A DNA stretch of 64,000 nucleotides from positions 498,001 through 562,000 of the forward strand of contig JAQFVV010000444.1 in the NCBI GenBank assembly GCA_028023455.1, written 5' to 3'. The notes beneath the pieces were generated by a model that did no database searches, had not been told where the DNA came from, and saw nothing but the letters and a program-made list of their open reading frames with translations. This document shows positions 1 through 10,412 of the stretch, in pieces. The stretch is from Epiperipatus broadwayi (Eukaryota; Onychophora; Udeonychophora; Euonychophora; Peripatidae). A program made the position numbers and the translations under genes. Each line of letters opens with the position of its first letter. Position 1 is the stretch's first letter.

Positions 1-537
1 CCCATAGTCTATTGCTGTCATTAATTCTATGGCCTTTTCTGCGACCGAATGCACAAAAAACAATTCTTTAACATTATCTCTATGAACGATGGGGTTCTCT
101 CCTGGGTCTTCTTTGAAAGTTTGAGTCTGTATTGAGGCTCCAGGCAATGGCATCTGTAAAGTCCTCATGCTAAGTTGAGGACTCATCATCCGTCCCATTT
201 CCACTTTTAGTTTCATTTGACCAGTGGTCTGAACATCTTTTTCTTTTCCTGTATCTATATCCGCTTCTTCCACTGTTTCGTAACTGGACTCATCCTCACC
301 ACTGTCGTTTTCCTTGCTGTCCACAACTTCCTTTGGTGTGGCCTGATCATCTTCATTTTCTATTTTTGGGGCTTCAGAGGGATTTATTTCTTGCTGAAGC
401 TTTACATTCTCTAGATTTGAGTTGGCTTGGATGCCTCGTGCTTCCTCGAGCCTTACCAGCCTTTCCATCATCATCATCAGTACCTTTCGATCTTCTCTCA
501 TTTCTCTGAGGATCGTTTGTAAAGTGTCTTTTCCCAT
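1..537 (-). CDS. Partial acidic open frame, N-terminus (possible retroelement gag)
   Basis: The minus strand is open from an ATG at 537-535 to the window edge, about 178 codons without a stop. It starts MGKDTLQTILREMREDRK, followed by MMMMERLVRLEEAR, which looks like an amphipathic or coiled-coil helix. A long Glu/Asp/Ser-rich stretch comes next, then a mixed region ending near FFVHSVAEKAIELMTAID. Codon use is less AT-biased than the flanks, and this is the longest open frame in the window. A short charged helix followed by an acidic linker is common in Ty3/gypsy-type gag proteins, so gag is my best guess. I see no zinc knuckle, because the C-terminus lies outside the window, and no clear LTR or primer-binding site upstream (538-1100). 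A first coding exon of a host gene is the alternative. Coding status is fairly sure, function is not. Confidence 0.6.
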   Translation of the reverse strand, partial: MGKDTLQTILREMREDRKVLMMMMERLVRLEEARGIQANSNLENVKLQQEINPSEAPKIENEDDQATPKEVVDSKENDSGEDESSYETVEEADIDTGKEKDVQTTGQMKLKVEMGRMMSPQLSMRTLQMPLPGASIQTQTFKEDPGENPIVHRDNVKELFFVHSVAEKAIELMTAIDYG

Positions 538-1146
538 TTTTGAAAATAAGAAAATAATGTAATAAACAATCAATATAATGAACAACGTGAATTCACTTAG
601 AGTACTCTCTGTATGCTTAAAATATTTTTTTCTCTTTAGTAAATTTTAATGAGGTCTCTGACTACAGGTCCATTGTCCCAATCTTCATTAGCTGCTGCAT
701 ATTATTTCCCCAATCTATGTAATCTGCCTTTTTTGGTTTACCTACGTTTTCTTGGTTAGCTCTTTATATTAACTCTTTGAGTGAGACATGTATTCAAAAA
801 TATTAAAGATAAGAAAAAAAAACATTATTCACTTTCCCTTTGTTCAACTGTTCTGTTCTCCCATGTCTGAAAAAAAAACTATACAGTGATATACAAATAT
901 TATGTATTAGCAGATACAACAAATCATTCTGTATTGAACACACTTGGTTTTTTATTATGGCGATTGACCCACTACTGTGCTGACAATCAAATTTGCTGAC
1001 AAATTTATTTATATGGGCACCAGTGAGCAAAATGAGATCAATAGGGCATGTGATATAACCCATTGACCCCCAAACCACATATGATTGACTTAACCTTTAA
1101 TAAAACAATTGAATTGATGATGAGTAATATTATTTAATAACAGCTA
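538..1146. other. Unassigned AT-rich sequence upstream of the acidic frame
   Basis: On the minus strand this is the 5' flank of the frame starting at 537. No TATA box, LTR end or primer-binding site could be recognised with confidence, and the short open frames look random. Confidence 0.5.
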
Positions 1147-1687
1147 ACGCGTTCATGACCTGAGTTTAAATATAGGAGTTCACTACTTCATTTTTACTAA
1201 GCATGAGGCTTTAACACCAAAAAAAAATGTCAAAATTAATATTACAAGAACTTTTATTGGAGATATTATTCTAAATCTTGCTAGCATGAAAGCGTGCAAA
1301 CCATTTAAGCATTTTGCCAACTGCATCTGGCTGCTTGGTGTACACAAAGGGTCTTCACCTGCTTTGAGGTTACTCTAGAAATTATTGTCATTAAAGCGTA
1401 ATGTCACACTGCATCGGACCGCTTGACAGATAATTCCCAGTTTGAAGGTCTTCGCCTACTTTGAGACTACTAAAAATACGGAGCGAACATTTAATATATA
1501 TGCTAGCAAGCAATACTTTGAAATTAAGACTTTTATATGATATCATATTAGATATTTTATATTATAACAACTGAGATGAACAAAATTAATTTTGACACAG
1601 ACAAAATATTTCATTTATTTTACCCCTATGCTTTGATCTGCTCTTGCTACTTCGCTAACGATAATTTTCTTACTGTCATGAACGCGT
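1147..1687. repeat. Possible MITE with perfect 13-bp terminal inverted repeats
   Basis: ACGCGTTCATGAC at 1147-1159 is exactly inverted at 1675-1687 (GTCATGAACGCGT). The 541-bp segment between holds two degenerate tandem units (1323-1410 and 1411-1500) that share a GCATC start and a GGTCTTC-CCT-CTTTGAG block about 97 bp apart. No target-site duplication is obvious, so a chance inverted repeat is possible. Confidence 0.35.
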
Positions 1688-4651
1688 ATAAACAAACGTA
1701 TAATATATATATGGATATATAGTACATGTATAACTAATTACACATATACTTAAATAATTATTCTAACAGTTTTTTTTTGCATTTAAAAAAAAATCTTGAA
1801 TACATTTAATTATAAGGAAGAGAATTAGAAAGTGATATTTTAATTTATTAAATCATTCCAGTTATGCATTATAAATCGCATAACTTTTTCAAATATATAT
1901 AACATTCTACAAAAATATCACTTTAAACATTTAATTTATTGAGATCTGAGTACTAAAACCATAATTTCTATCTACAGGGCATGTGTGGGGTTTATTAAGT
2001 CGAGCCACAACGATTGGGCAGCCAAAAACATAACCATGTACCGGTCGAAACCCACCACCACCGCAAGTCAAATCGGATTCAAACTCAGCTGAACCAAAAC
2101 TGAATTCAAACCCAACTCAACAGCTCAGATAGCAGAAATCGACGGCACAGTGCTATGCGCCAAGAACTAGCTCAACGGTTGGTGAGGACTAGAGACTCCT
2201 GAGTAACACTAATATCTAAGAATTTATATACTTTGAATAATTTTATAAATCGAATCATATGTATGTTCAGGTTGCCAACACAGACAGCGAGTATTAACAT
2301 TTAAATAATTATAAAAAGAATGATGAACTAAGAAACCAAGTATGTTAGAAAATATTTAATAATAATAATAATTTGTTTTGTTCAATAAAATATAGATTGC
2401 ATTAGTTACCTCTAGTCTTTAAAAGAATTTATAAATATAATAAGAGTGGCGGTCCTTATCATATGCCAACAAGTATTACACAACATGGGATTCTATGTCT
2501 ATGCCCCCAACGAGAAATATAAAGGCAGATAAAGGTATTCATTAAGAACGGAAATGATTGTTCTAATTTTATTACGGTGGAATGTGAGATTTATTTTCAC
2601 ATTCGGAAATCTATTCATGAAGAGCAAAACGTAATTTTAGGGCATAACTTTAAAATTGATTTGAAACTTATTTAATTAATAATATATTTGAGAATTTGTT
2701 CGACTTTAATTTAAATCACTTCATCACGAATTACGAGCATGGAGAGGGTTTTACCGGAACAAAGATGCAACGGTACTGACGAATTACGAGACAGAGAGGA
2801 AAATTGAAAGATGATCGCTAGTCGATGATCGAAGTCCTATGGCGGCTTGCATCTAACAAGTCTTACGCCCTTTGACTAATGAATACGAAAGGAAGTACTT
2901 TCTTCCTTGAGAAATTTAAATAAGAGAATATGATCACCGACCAGCCTAACGGAGCGGAAGATTGCCCTACGTCAGCAACGTTCGATGATGATGACTTGAT
3001 AGTCATCGTTGAAAAATAAAACCCATGTAGAATGCTCTACGTGATGACTTGACCAATTAATTAAAGTCAAACGAGCTTTTATCGAACTATTTTAAAACAT
3101 TTATAAACTATATTAATTATGCCCTAATTATCGTGCACTTCCTGAATATTAATACAAACTAACAAAAGTTGAATTAAAATATATTTAACCCTTTATCGAC
3201 CCTTTTGCAAAAACATTTTAAATATATATATGGATAAATAAATCAACATTAGTGAAGCAAGAAAATACCATTTTAACATTATATGAATATATATAAACAC
3301 TTGTAACTTAGGAGCTGGGGACATAGGTGAAAAACGGAGCTAATAGTTTATTATTAGCCAATTATAAAAATCATAAACATGTAATATTTTCTTTCGACTC
3401 GATGATTGATAGAACTTATAAATTTAGTTCTAATGGGTGAGAATTACTATTTGAAATTAATATTATAATATTTGCGTGAGGCAAATAGAACGGGGGAGCT
3501 CATCGAGTTGAAAGATTATTGGCATATAATTTTAAATAAACGACATTAATAAAGCATACAAATATATATATATATTAAATGAACCGCCAGGTAAGAAAAG
3601 AAAAAGTTTAAAGACTAGAGATTGAAAGAATTATGCTATAGATTTACAGTAGCATTTTATAAATATTTTTACATTGAAGAATAACGAGCTCTTAAATAGG
3701 AGGAGAGTAAAATAGAGTTCAAACTGGCCAGAAAGTTTAACGTTCATTATAGAAATATATTACCCCTTCCGCTGGTCCTTAAGTTGCACCTCCAAGTTGT
3801 TGAAAACGTAGGCATCATTGGTTGACTACTGGAACAGTATTTTAGTAGCTTTCATAATTTTAGCAGAATGATCGGTCCGGAAAAAGGTTCAGCAGCTCCA
3901 TTGAAGATTTCTCGGGACTTTAGGAACCGTAGCCAGATTCCTGATGTTCTAGCCCTCTATCATGATGAAATACAAATTAATATGCACAGAGTTCACTGCA
4001 CTACTCTACAACAAAGCTAGCTTTTTTCTCCTGACTTTTCAGGGCTATATATACTGTTCACTGATGCCTCCGGCTAGCGCTCATTTTATTATCAATGTGT
4101 TTTTTTATAATTAGTTGTTTTCAAATACATTCCCTCGATAAGGCTTTCAAACTAATTAGCTTGAATTCCTTCTCTAATTGAAAATGAATTCTTAAAATTT
4201 GAAAATGATTTAATTAGAAAAATAAATCCTTATCTTTTTCCAAATCATAAAACTTTACTATTGTTTTTAAGAATTTTAAAGCTTATCGAAGGAATGTAGC
4301 TTTTAATCACCGAAACTTTACAAATTATTTAAAGGTGAAAAAAACAAGTATTCCCGACGCAATGAAACTTTCGAACAATTATATATATTTAATATTTACA
4401 AATATATATACGCACAATCCACGCAATTTAATATATATAAATTCATGAATATTTTATCATGAATTTATTTAGAGAATTGATCAATTTTAAACTAAACTAA
4501 TTAATTTTTCTACGCATTTGAAATAAGTTATTCATTATGGAAATTAGCGTGGATTGAACGTATAAAGCCCCATTGCATCGGAAATTTAAGGTTAGTATTA
4601 GGGTAAATAACATGAAGCTAGGATCGAACTCAGATCCGATTGCTTCAATAG
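1688..4651. other. Unassigned region with GC-richer patches
   Basis: Most of this is AT-rich with no long open frame. Three patches are clearly less AT-rich: 1965-2200, 2740-3060 and 3730-4080. In the first, a plus frame reads ACVGFIKSSHNDWAAKNITM and stays open for about 45 codons before a stop. The third contains TATATATACTGTTCACTG near 4046, which could be a promoter-like site on either strand. These patches could be old LTR or gene-body remnants, but I could not tie them to a family. Confidence 0.3.
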
Positions 4652-5082
4652 ATGCAGTTTTTTCTTTTCATATATTCAAGTTTAAGCTTTGTAGATGTTA
4701 GAATTCTTTGTAGGGTGGTATGGCTCTAGAAGGCTATTCTGATGTTATACTGATTGCAGATTTTCCTTAATTTGTCTTCTATTTTTAGAATGTATAGGTA
4801 CACTACAGTACCAATAATTGTCTTTTCTCTTGATGGTTTTTTTTATCTATTTAAAATTTTCTTAATAACAACTGATGGATAACCATTTTTAATAAGAGTT
4901 TGTTCTATATAGATCTTTTCTTTTTCCAAATCACTTTCTGAACAAACTTTTTTTGCTCTGTTCCATAGTGATAGTATAACTCCATGTTTTTGGGTTTCTG
5001 GTGTGATTGGATGTATAAAATAACTATTTACCTGTATATATAGGTTTTTGATAAATTGTAGTTTTAATTTGAAATAGAGCAA
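4652..5082 (-). pseudogene. Penelope-like element, RT C-terminus and linker, inverted fragment
   Basis: The minus-strand translation contains TPETQKHGVILSLWNRAKK, then a charged helix (SESDLEKEKIYIEQTLIKNG) and YPSVVIKKI. This is the layout that follows the reverse transcriptase catalytic core in Penelope-like elements: HP...K.GVI..L..RA, then a helix, then NGYP. After a frame change it continues with ILKIEDKLRKICNQYNIRIA and TLQRILTSTKLK, the usual linker before the GIY-YIG domain. The catalytic RT motifs are absent. The left part is an inverted copy of the plus-strand sequence downstream. The family call rests on motif order and is fairly secure; activity is not possible. Confidence 0.7.
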
Positions 5083-5385
5083 AAAAAGTTTGTTCAGAAA
5101 CCAGTGATTTGGAAAAAAAAAGATCTATATAGAATAAACTCTTATGAAAAATGGTTATCCATCAACTATTATTAAGAAAACTTTAAATAGACAAAAAAAC
5201 CATCAAGAGAAAAGACATTTAGTGGTACTGTAGTGTACCAGTACATTCTAGAAATAGCAGACAAATTAAGGAAAATCTGCAATCAGTATAACATCTGAAC
5301 AGCTTTCCAGAGCCATACCCCCCTAAAAGGAATTCTAACATCTTCAAAGCCTAAACTTCAAATGAAGAAAAAAACTGCATCTATA
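4652..5385. repeat. Large inverted repeat formed by two Penelope-like fragments
   Basis: The left arm (about 4652-4975) and the right arm (about 5066-5385) are near-perfect inverted copies around a ~90-bp spacer. For example, CTGAACAAACTTTTTTTGCT at about 4938 mirrors the block at 5072-5092. Both arms encode the linker between RT and endonuclease of a Penelope-like element. The arrangement is two partial copies in opposite orientation, as seen in Penelope insertions or twin-priming-type inversions. Confidence 0.8.
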
Positions 5386-5707
5386 AAATACCATGTGAAT
5401 GTGGAAGAACATATATTGGTGAGACCAGTCATTCCACTGAAATGTGCTTGCAAAAACACTAACTGATGATTAGAAAAGAGAAAACATGTTTGTCTAAGGT
5501 AGCAGAACAGGTATGTGCCAGTGAACATATGTTCAATTGGGAAAATGCAAAAATATTGGATAGAGAAGAAAAAGTACAAAGAAAAAAGTTTAAAGAAGCT
5601 GCTCACATATCAATGGCAAAAAATCCCATAAGCCAATCCAGTATGACTATTCATAATGTATGGAAATCACTAATCAACTTTGCTCTTAGAAAAAAGTGGC
5701 AAAATTA
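5066..5707 (+). pseudogene. Penelope-like element, linker plus GIY-YIG endonuclease
   Basis: After a frameshifted linker (YILEIADKLRKICNQYNI), the frame near 5370 reads CIYKIPCECGRTYIGETSHS, matching the GIY-YIG nuclease signature: GIY changed to CIY, YIG intact, with the Cys pair CEC typical of Penelope-like endonucleases. After a stop near 5461, the frame from 5466 continues with VAEQVCASEHMFNWENAKIL and REEKVQRKKFKEAAHISM, corresponding to the conserved 'AEH....H.I.W....IL......R...EA' part of the domain. It ends at the stop 5706-5708. In Penelope-like elements this nuclease nicks target DNA for target-primed reverse transcription. At least one stop and one frameshift make this a dead copy. 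No pseudo-LTR hammerhead was recognised beside it. Confidence 0.8.
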
Positions 5708-5755
5708 GGGGGAACCTCATAGATATGTATATGAAATCACTACAGACTGTTGCCT

Positions 5756-5995
5756 TTGGCAGGATGGCTCAGTTGGTTAGAGCACTACCTTAAAATTCAA
5801 AACTCAAAAATCTAAGGACCCAGGTTCGAATCCCATGCTAGTACTGTCACTAGTCAGGCCAGTAACACTTGAAGAAGAAGGGAGACTTAAAGCTGTTAAA
5901 ATGCTGTGCATATACTAACTTTTTGATGTGTTATTACTAACAGTTGAATGTATTTGCAATATTTAAATAAAGTTACATTTTTCTAATGACATTCA
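5756..5995 (+). repeat. tRNA-like SINE directly downstream of the Penelope-like element
   Basis: GGCAGGATGGCTCAGTTGG carries a perfect pol III A box (TGGCTCAGTTGG), and GGTTCGAATCC near 5823 is a perfect B box, with tRNA-like spacing of about 50 nt. The anticodon arm has decayed. The body runs on through AAGAAGAAGGGAGAC to an AATAAAG-containing end. It differs from the tRNA-Gly SINEs elsewhere in the window. It begins ~50 bp after the endonuclease stop, so it may be part of this element's 3' UTR or an independent insertion. Confidence 0.6.
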
Positions 5996-6260
5996 GTACA
6001 TATATTAAATGATGGAAATAGTTCAATATAAAAATACAACTAGAACACCATCATCACAAACTTTCAGAAAAACAATACGTATACATATTGTGTATATTAG
6101 TTTATTCATAAGTATAAAATTATGAATAACAGATTCTAATATTTAGGTGATTAAATCATTCTGGTTATAATTCAATTCTGAGTAAAGGTATTTTATTTTT
6201 TGGTTCATGGATTTGTTTAATGTCATCAGCTGATCTACTTATTCAATAAGTATTTGTCAT

Positions 6261-6820
6261 ATATTTAAATAAGATATTTATTTTATATAGTGCTATGTTG
6301 TATAAACTGTAATATTAATAATTAGCCATTAAACTAATGCACATGCGCTTTGTGGATTTTAACTATAAATGAATACTCTCACTTTCCAAACACAAGATAA
6401 AGTCTTTGTGCAAAGATAGAATGAATTATCTATCTTTTCAACCCAAATGTTTATGTATGGCAAATCTTAAGTATACATGAATGAATGACGCAAAAATTTT
6501 TAAAATTTACAATACGTCATTCTTATTTAAAATTAAACATATTTAAATAAGATATTTAATTTATATAGTGCTAAGTTGTATAAACTGTAATATTAATAAT
6601 TAGCCATTAAGCTAATGCACATCTTCATGGTATCATTTCCAAATGCTTAAGATTTGCTCATACATAAGCGTTTGGATCGAAAAGGTAGATGGATTCATTC
6701 TATCTTTTCACAAAGACTTAATTTTGTCTTTGGAATGAGAGTATTTATTTATAATTAAAATCCACAAAGTGTATGTGCATTAACTTAATGGCTAATTATA
6801 TTAACATTATATATTACATA
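6261..6820. repeat. Complex foldback repeat with one direct and one inverted copy
   Basis: A block starting ATATTTAAATAAGATATTTA (6261-6347) is repeated directly at 6540-6622. Its continuation (about 6319-6471: AGCCATTAA..TAATGCACATG, CTTTGTGGATTTTAA, TCTATCTTTTC) recurs inverted at about 6645-6800. A shorter hairpin with AATGACG/CGTCATT stems (6483-6525) lies between. A related piece of the left end interrupts the hammerhead repeat at 10205-10282, showing that this is a dispersed family. No protein is encoded. Confidence 0.65.
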
Positions 6821-8066
6821 TCGTTTAATTACATACATGTTACATATACATACACTTGTTTTTTATTGTAAAATGACTTTTAAGTTTAAATGAAATATTT
6901 ATTATGATGTAATTCATGCATTTAACTGTTTTATTAGATAGTATTGTAGAGTCAAAATTAGTAGCAGATATAAAAATGGAACCACTCTTCTTCTTTTTAT
7001 CTAAGCTTACAAATAGATTGCAAATCCAGAGGCTATAACAACAGGAATGACGAGTTAAATAAATCAAGAATATTGCAATAGCCAACTCAATTGTGCTTCT
7101 AGTTTTTATTTATAAGATGACATCAATTTTTAAAGATTGCTGGCTAATTGTTTACTTTAAATTATCATGATTATGCATTAATTATATTTATTATATGCTT
7201 AAGTAATGAGGATTTATATAGTTATTAAAAGCTTTAGAAATTAACTAATTTTATAAATGGAAATTAAAACATTAATCAAATTAATATTCTTTGTTTATTG
7301 AAATATTTACTTTGAATGTTAAAGTAACTGATTTGTAGCCTATTTTTCTACCTATTGGTAATGTAGACTCTATATTATTAGTTAGCATTGCTGGTTAATT
7401 GTTTGTTAGCTTGTCAAGATATTTGTTTATTATAAATATCAGTTAGTATTATACATTGGTGATATTTGTTATACTATATTTAAGTAATAAAAAATTTTGT
7501 AAGATTATTACAGGAAATTAATCTTATTTTGTAAAACAGATATTAGAATGTTAATTGAGTTTGTCAGTGCAAAATATTGGTATATTTGAATATTTGCTGT
7601 TGTTGTTATAATGGCTGATGCCTATGCCGTTCAATTGCTTCAATGCGGTAGCTTGTTAAAATACTTGGAAGAAAACCACTTATATAGATACCATATTTTA
7701 ACTCCATTATATTTTGAATATAGTAGAATTATTTATTTATTTCTCTCTCGTAGCCATTATTTTTTTACATTTGGTTGTTAAACTTGAGACATATCTTTAT
7801 ATAGCCAATATCTATTCCTTCCTTAAATATAGCTACATTTGGGATATTAATTTATAACAATCTATTATACATATAGTTACCATTATATACTTTTTGCTTT
7901 GGTCTCTCTATTTGGCTGTAGAGCTCTTTCCATATATATTGTTACCATATTTATGTATATATGTCACATTACCATTAATTAATCCATCAACATAATCTAT
8001 TTGATAACAAAGTTTCAAATTAAACAAATGAGCAATGGAAACCAATTCTTTACTGATGCTAAGATT
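6821..8066. other. No recognised feature
   Basis: AT-rich sequence with short open frames only. The minus-strand frame at 6840-7085 has low-complexity, random-looking composition. Confidence 0.4.
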
Positions 8067-8150
8067 TAAATAGACAGTAACTCAAAACAATATATAAATA
8101 GGAGTGAAACTAAATAGGCAAAGATGTTACAGCAGCTCTTCAAGGTTAAT
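8067..8150 (+). repeat. Fragment of the 43-kb terminal-inverted-repeat family
   Basis: AAATAGACAGTAACTCAAAA followed by a GGAGTGAAACT block and CAAAGATGTTACAGCAG closely matches the left terminus of the element at 43131 (AAATAGATAGTAACTCCGAA, CAAAGATGTTGTAACAG). Only one end is seen here. Confidence 0.5.
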
Positions 8151-8704
8151 TTTCTACCAGGTATTGTAACCACTCTGATGTAGGCCACATATATAACTTT
8201 TAAAAATAAATGCAAGAAGATTGTGCTTTTAAATTTTGTAAAAAGTTTGTTTATATTTAAAACAAATTATAATGTATTAACAACTTGAAAAAAAAAATGT
8301 AAGAAATAAAAAGGTTATTTCTTTATTTTAAGATAATAATTCAAAAATAAAATGAATTATTTTCAAAATATTAAATGCCAATTAAAAAAGAAATCTAATA
8401 TAACAAACACAGGTCAATTCAGATAAGACACTGGTTGCTATGGCAATTTGGAGGATTGACAGATAATGAAAAAAACAACAACAGAATATCATCCATAATA
8501 AAGATTTGTTTATATAAGTTTGTTTTTATACTGCTTGTAAATTAGCAGTTGTGAAAATTGTTTGGATTCATGTATATTCATATATATATATAGTAAAAAT
8601 TTTAATTGGAGTGCGAACTTCATTTTTCTGAAAATGTAATTTTCTTCGAACTGTAATTATGCCCTAATAATACTGAACAATGCCTAATTATATCTGCTAA
8701 TACA

Positions 8705-8942
8705 GTGACAAACTCTCCATACAGTAGTGCCATCCAATGCAAACCATAGTAATCAATGGATGCAGGAAGATTTGTGCATAAAATTTCTATCTAGTGCATG
8801 AGTAGGGCTATAGATAGGAATTTCATACATAAACCTTCTTACAGCCATTGATTATTATAGCTTGCACTTGGTGACACTACTGTATGGAGAGTTTGCCACT
8901 CTTTTAACAGTTTGTGTAAGCGTAGGAAATGGTGATCATGTG
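8705..8942. repeat. Foldback element, copy 1
   Basis: AACTCTCCATACAGTAGTG at 8710 is mirrored by CACTACTGTATGGAGAGTTT at about 8875. The arms extend through AATCAATGGATGCAGGAAG to its complement and form a hairpin with ~85-nt arms. A non-palindromic tail ending GGTGATCATGTG follows. The whole unit recurs at 18528-18759. Flanking direct repeats are only approximate here (ATATCTGCTA / ATATTTCCTA). Confidence 0.75.
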
Positions 8943-9006
8943 ATATATTTCCTAGTGTTGGATCTTATTTGTGAATATTAAAACAAAACTGGCAAATTAA
9001 GTTAAT

Positions 9007-9238
9007 AAATAAATTTAAAAGTCAACTATAGATTACAAGAAGAAATCCCCTAGGAAAAAGAATATATAAACATATTAAATATATCTAGTTTCTTTTATTG
9101 TAAAGCGTGACCACCAAAAAAAAAAAAAAGGAATTTAAAAATTAATTATGAATTACAAAAATCATGAAGTAAGAGGAAAATATACACATATTAAATACAC
9201 CTGGTTTCCTTTGTTATAAAGCATGGCTACAGAAAAGG
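9007..9238 (+). repeat. Diverged tandem duplication, ~117-bp unit
   Basis: Two consecutive units share ATTTAAAA, TTACAA, AAAATATA.ACATATTAAAT, TTTC.TTTRTTRTAAAGC and TGRCYAC in the same order, with a poly-A run between them. Confidence 0.6.
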
Positions 9239-9479
9239 AACTTACTGTTTCTGGAAAAATATTCAAGTTAAATTATTTATAATTTAGACATGAAACTAAG
9301 ATGATGCATTTATTATGGCCAGAGTTAAGGTGACATCATTATCTAAAATATGTTGAGTTCAACAACAACAACAAAAAAAGAAAATAAAAGACTTTTATTG
9401 AATGAATAATAATTTCAATTATAACAACAACAAAAAATTTGTTTTAGAAAGTACACATCTTTTATTTATTATTTGAATA

Positions 9480-9890
9480 CAAGCATAATGTATATACTGA
9501 ACTTTAGATGTAATTAGAAGGAATTTGAACATTGATTTTCAAGCTCTTCAGTAATCAACTGTGTCTTATATCACTGATACACATGACCACATACATGTAA
9601 AAAAAGATAAATGATTTCTATGCATTTCATGCTGTGGTCAGTTGATACAGATTATCATCCACCACATACTTATATAATCAATGTTTACTTTATATTAAGA
9701 TAGAAAATCTTCAAACTTTAATGGAGAGCCTTCAATCTCCTCCACTCTCCAACTCTTTATCCATCCATATTATTGAAAATCTGATGATGGAATGCTCAAA
9801 GTTCTTGGTGATGCCAATATTGTTATCATACTCATGTAGATTTACTCTGACCTCTCATATTTAGACCTTAATATGTCCATTTAAATATAT
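9480..9890 (-). repeat. Hammerhead-family repeat, minus copy with decayed ribozyme
   Basis: The minus strand reads through the family's leader (TATTTAAATGGACATATTAA, then GAGAGGTCAGAGT, CATTCCATCATCAGATTTTC and CTCTCCATTAAAGTTTGAAG). It continues into the ribozyme region at about 9619-9660, where only CAACTGA and the CATGAAATGCATAG arm survive, and then the tRNA-like 3' part with GTTCAAATTCC. Stem II is largely gone, so this ribozyme must be inactive. It lies head-to-head with the plus copy starting at 9902. Confidence 0.75.
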
Positions 9891-9901
9891 ATATATATAT
9901 A

Positions 9902-10060
9902 TTGAAGATCATTGCACTTTTTTATATGTATCAGTTATATAAGGTGGAATGGATAGCTAAAAGGAGCCATCTGGGTTCAAATCTCTCTAATTATATTTAA
10001 AGTTCAGTATTTATTTGTATTCAAAGATTATATTCATCCTGAATTCTGTATATCCCTGTT
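9902..10060 (+). repeat. Hammerhead-family repeat unit starting at the cleavage position
   Basis: Homology to other copies starts at TTGAAGATCATT (9902), which corresponds to the base just after the predicted hammerhead cleavage site (others: GTATA^TTGGAGATC). It continues through the tRNA-like part with GGTTCAAATC and AATTATATTTAAAG. It then passes without a break, via CCTGAATTCTG..TTCTGTG, into the leader of the next unit. A (TA)n run precedes it, so the exact left boundary is uncertain by a few bases. Confidence 0.7.
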
Positions 10061-10204
10061 CTGTGTATTTAAATAGACATATTAAGTTTCTATATATGAG
10101 GAGTCAGAGTGGCTTAAAGTCAACATGGTTACGACAACAATATTGGCACCAGAAAGGGCTTTGAGCATTCCATCATCAGATTTTTATTAATATGGATGTA
10201 AATA

Positions 10205-10282
10205 AATCAATTATTTTATATAGCGCGATGTTTATAAACTGTAATATTTAAACAGCATTAAGCTGTTGCACATGCACTTTGG
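10205..10282 (+). repeat. Piece of the 6.3-kb foldback family inside a hammerhead repeat
   Basis: TTATATAGCGCGATG, TATAAACTGTAATATT and TGCACATGCACTTTGG match, in order, the block at 6284-6357. It replaces about 50 bp of the leader that is present in the copies at 40.7 and 61.2 kb. Confidence 0.6.
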
Positions 10283-10357
10283 CTATTCATTAAAGTTTAA
10301 AGATTTGCTATCTTAATATAAACTAAGCACTTATTATATATACAGGTGGTAGATATT

Positions 10358-10412
10358 GATCTGGACTAACTGATGAGTGCTAATTCAGTACAAAATATGT
10401 ATATTGGAGATC
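10358..10412 (+). ncRNA. Type I hammerhead ribozyme, core G12 mutated
   Basis: Helix I is GATC + ACTAA pairing with TTGG + GATC, with a TGG bulge. The core CTGATGA is at 10370-10376. Stem-loop II is GTGCTAATTCAGTAC. AAA stands where GAA is expected, then the loopless helix III ATAT|GTAT, cleavage base A at 10403, then TTGG. The G-to-A change at the position of catalytic G12 should abolish or strongly weaken cleavage. The architecture matches the schistosome Sm-alpha type. Confidence 0.75.

Noticed and set aside
1960-2200. Coding exon in a GC-richer patch
   Set aside because: The best frame (ACVGFIKSSHNDWAAKN...) stops after about 45 codons, without clear splice sites or recognisable homology.
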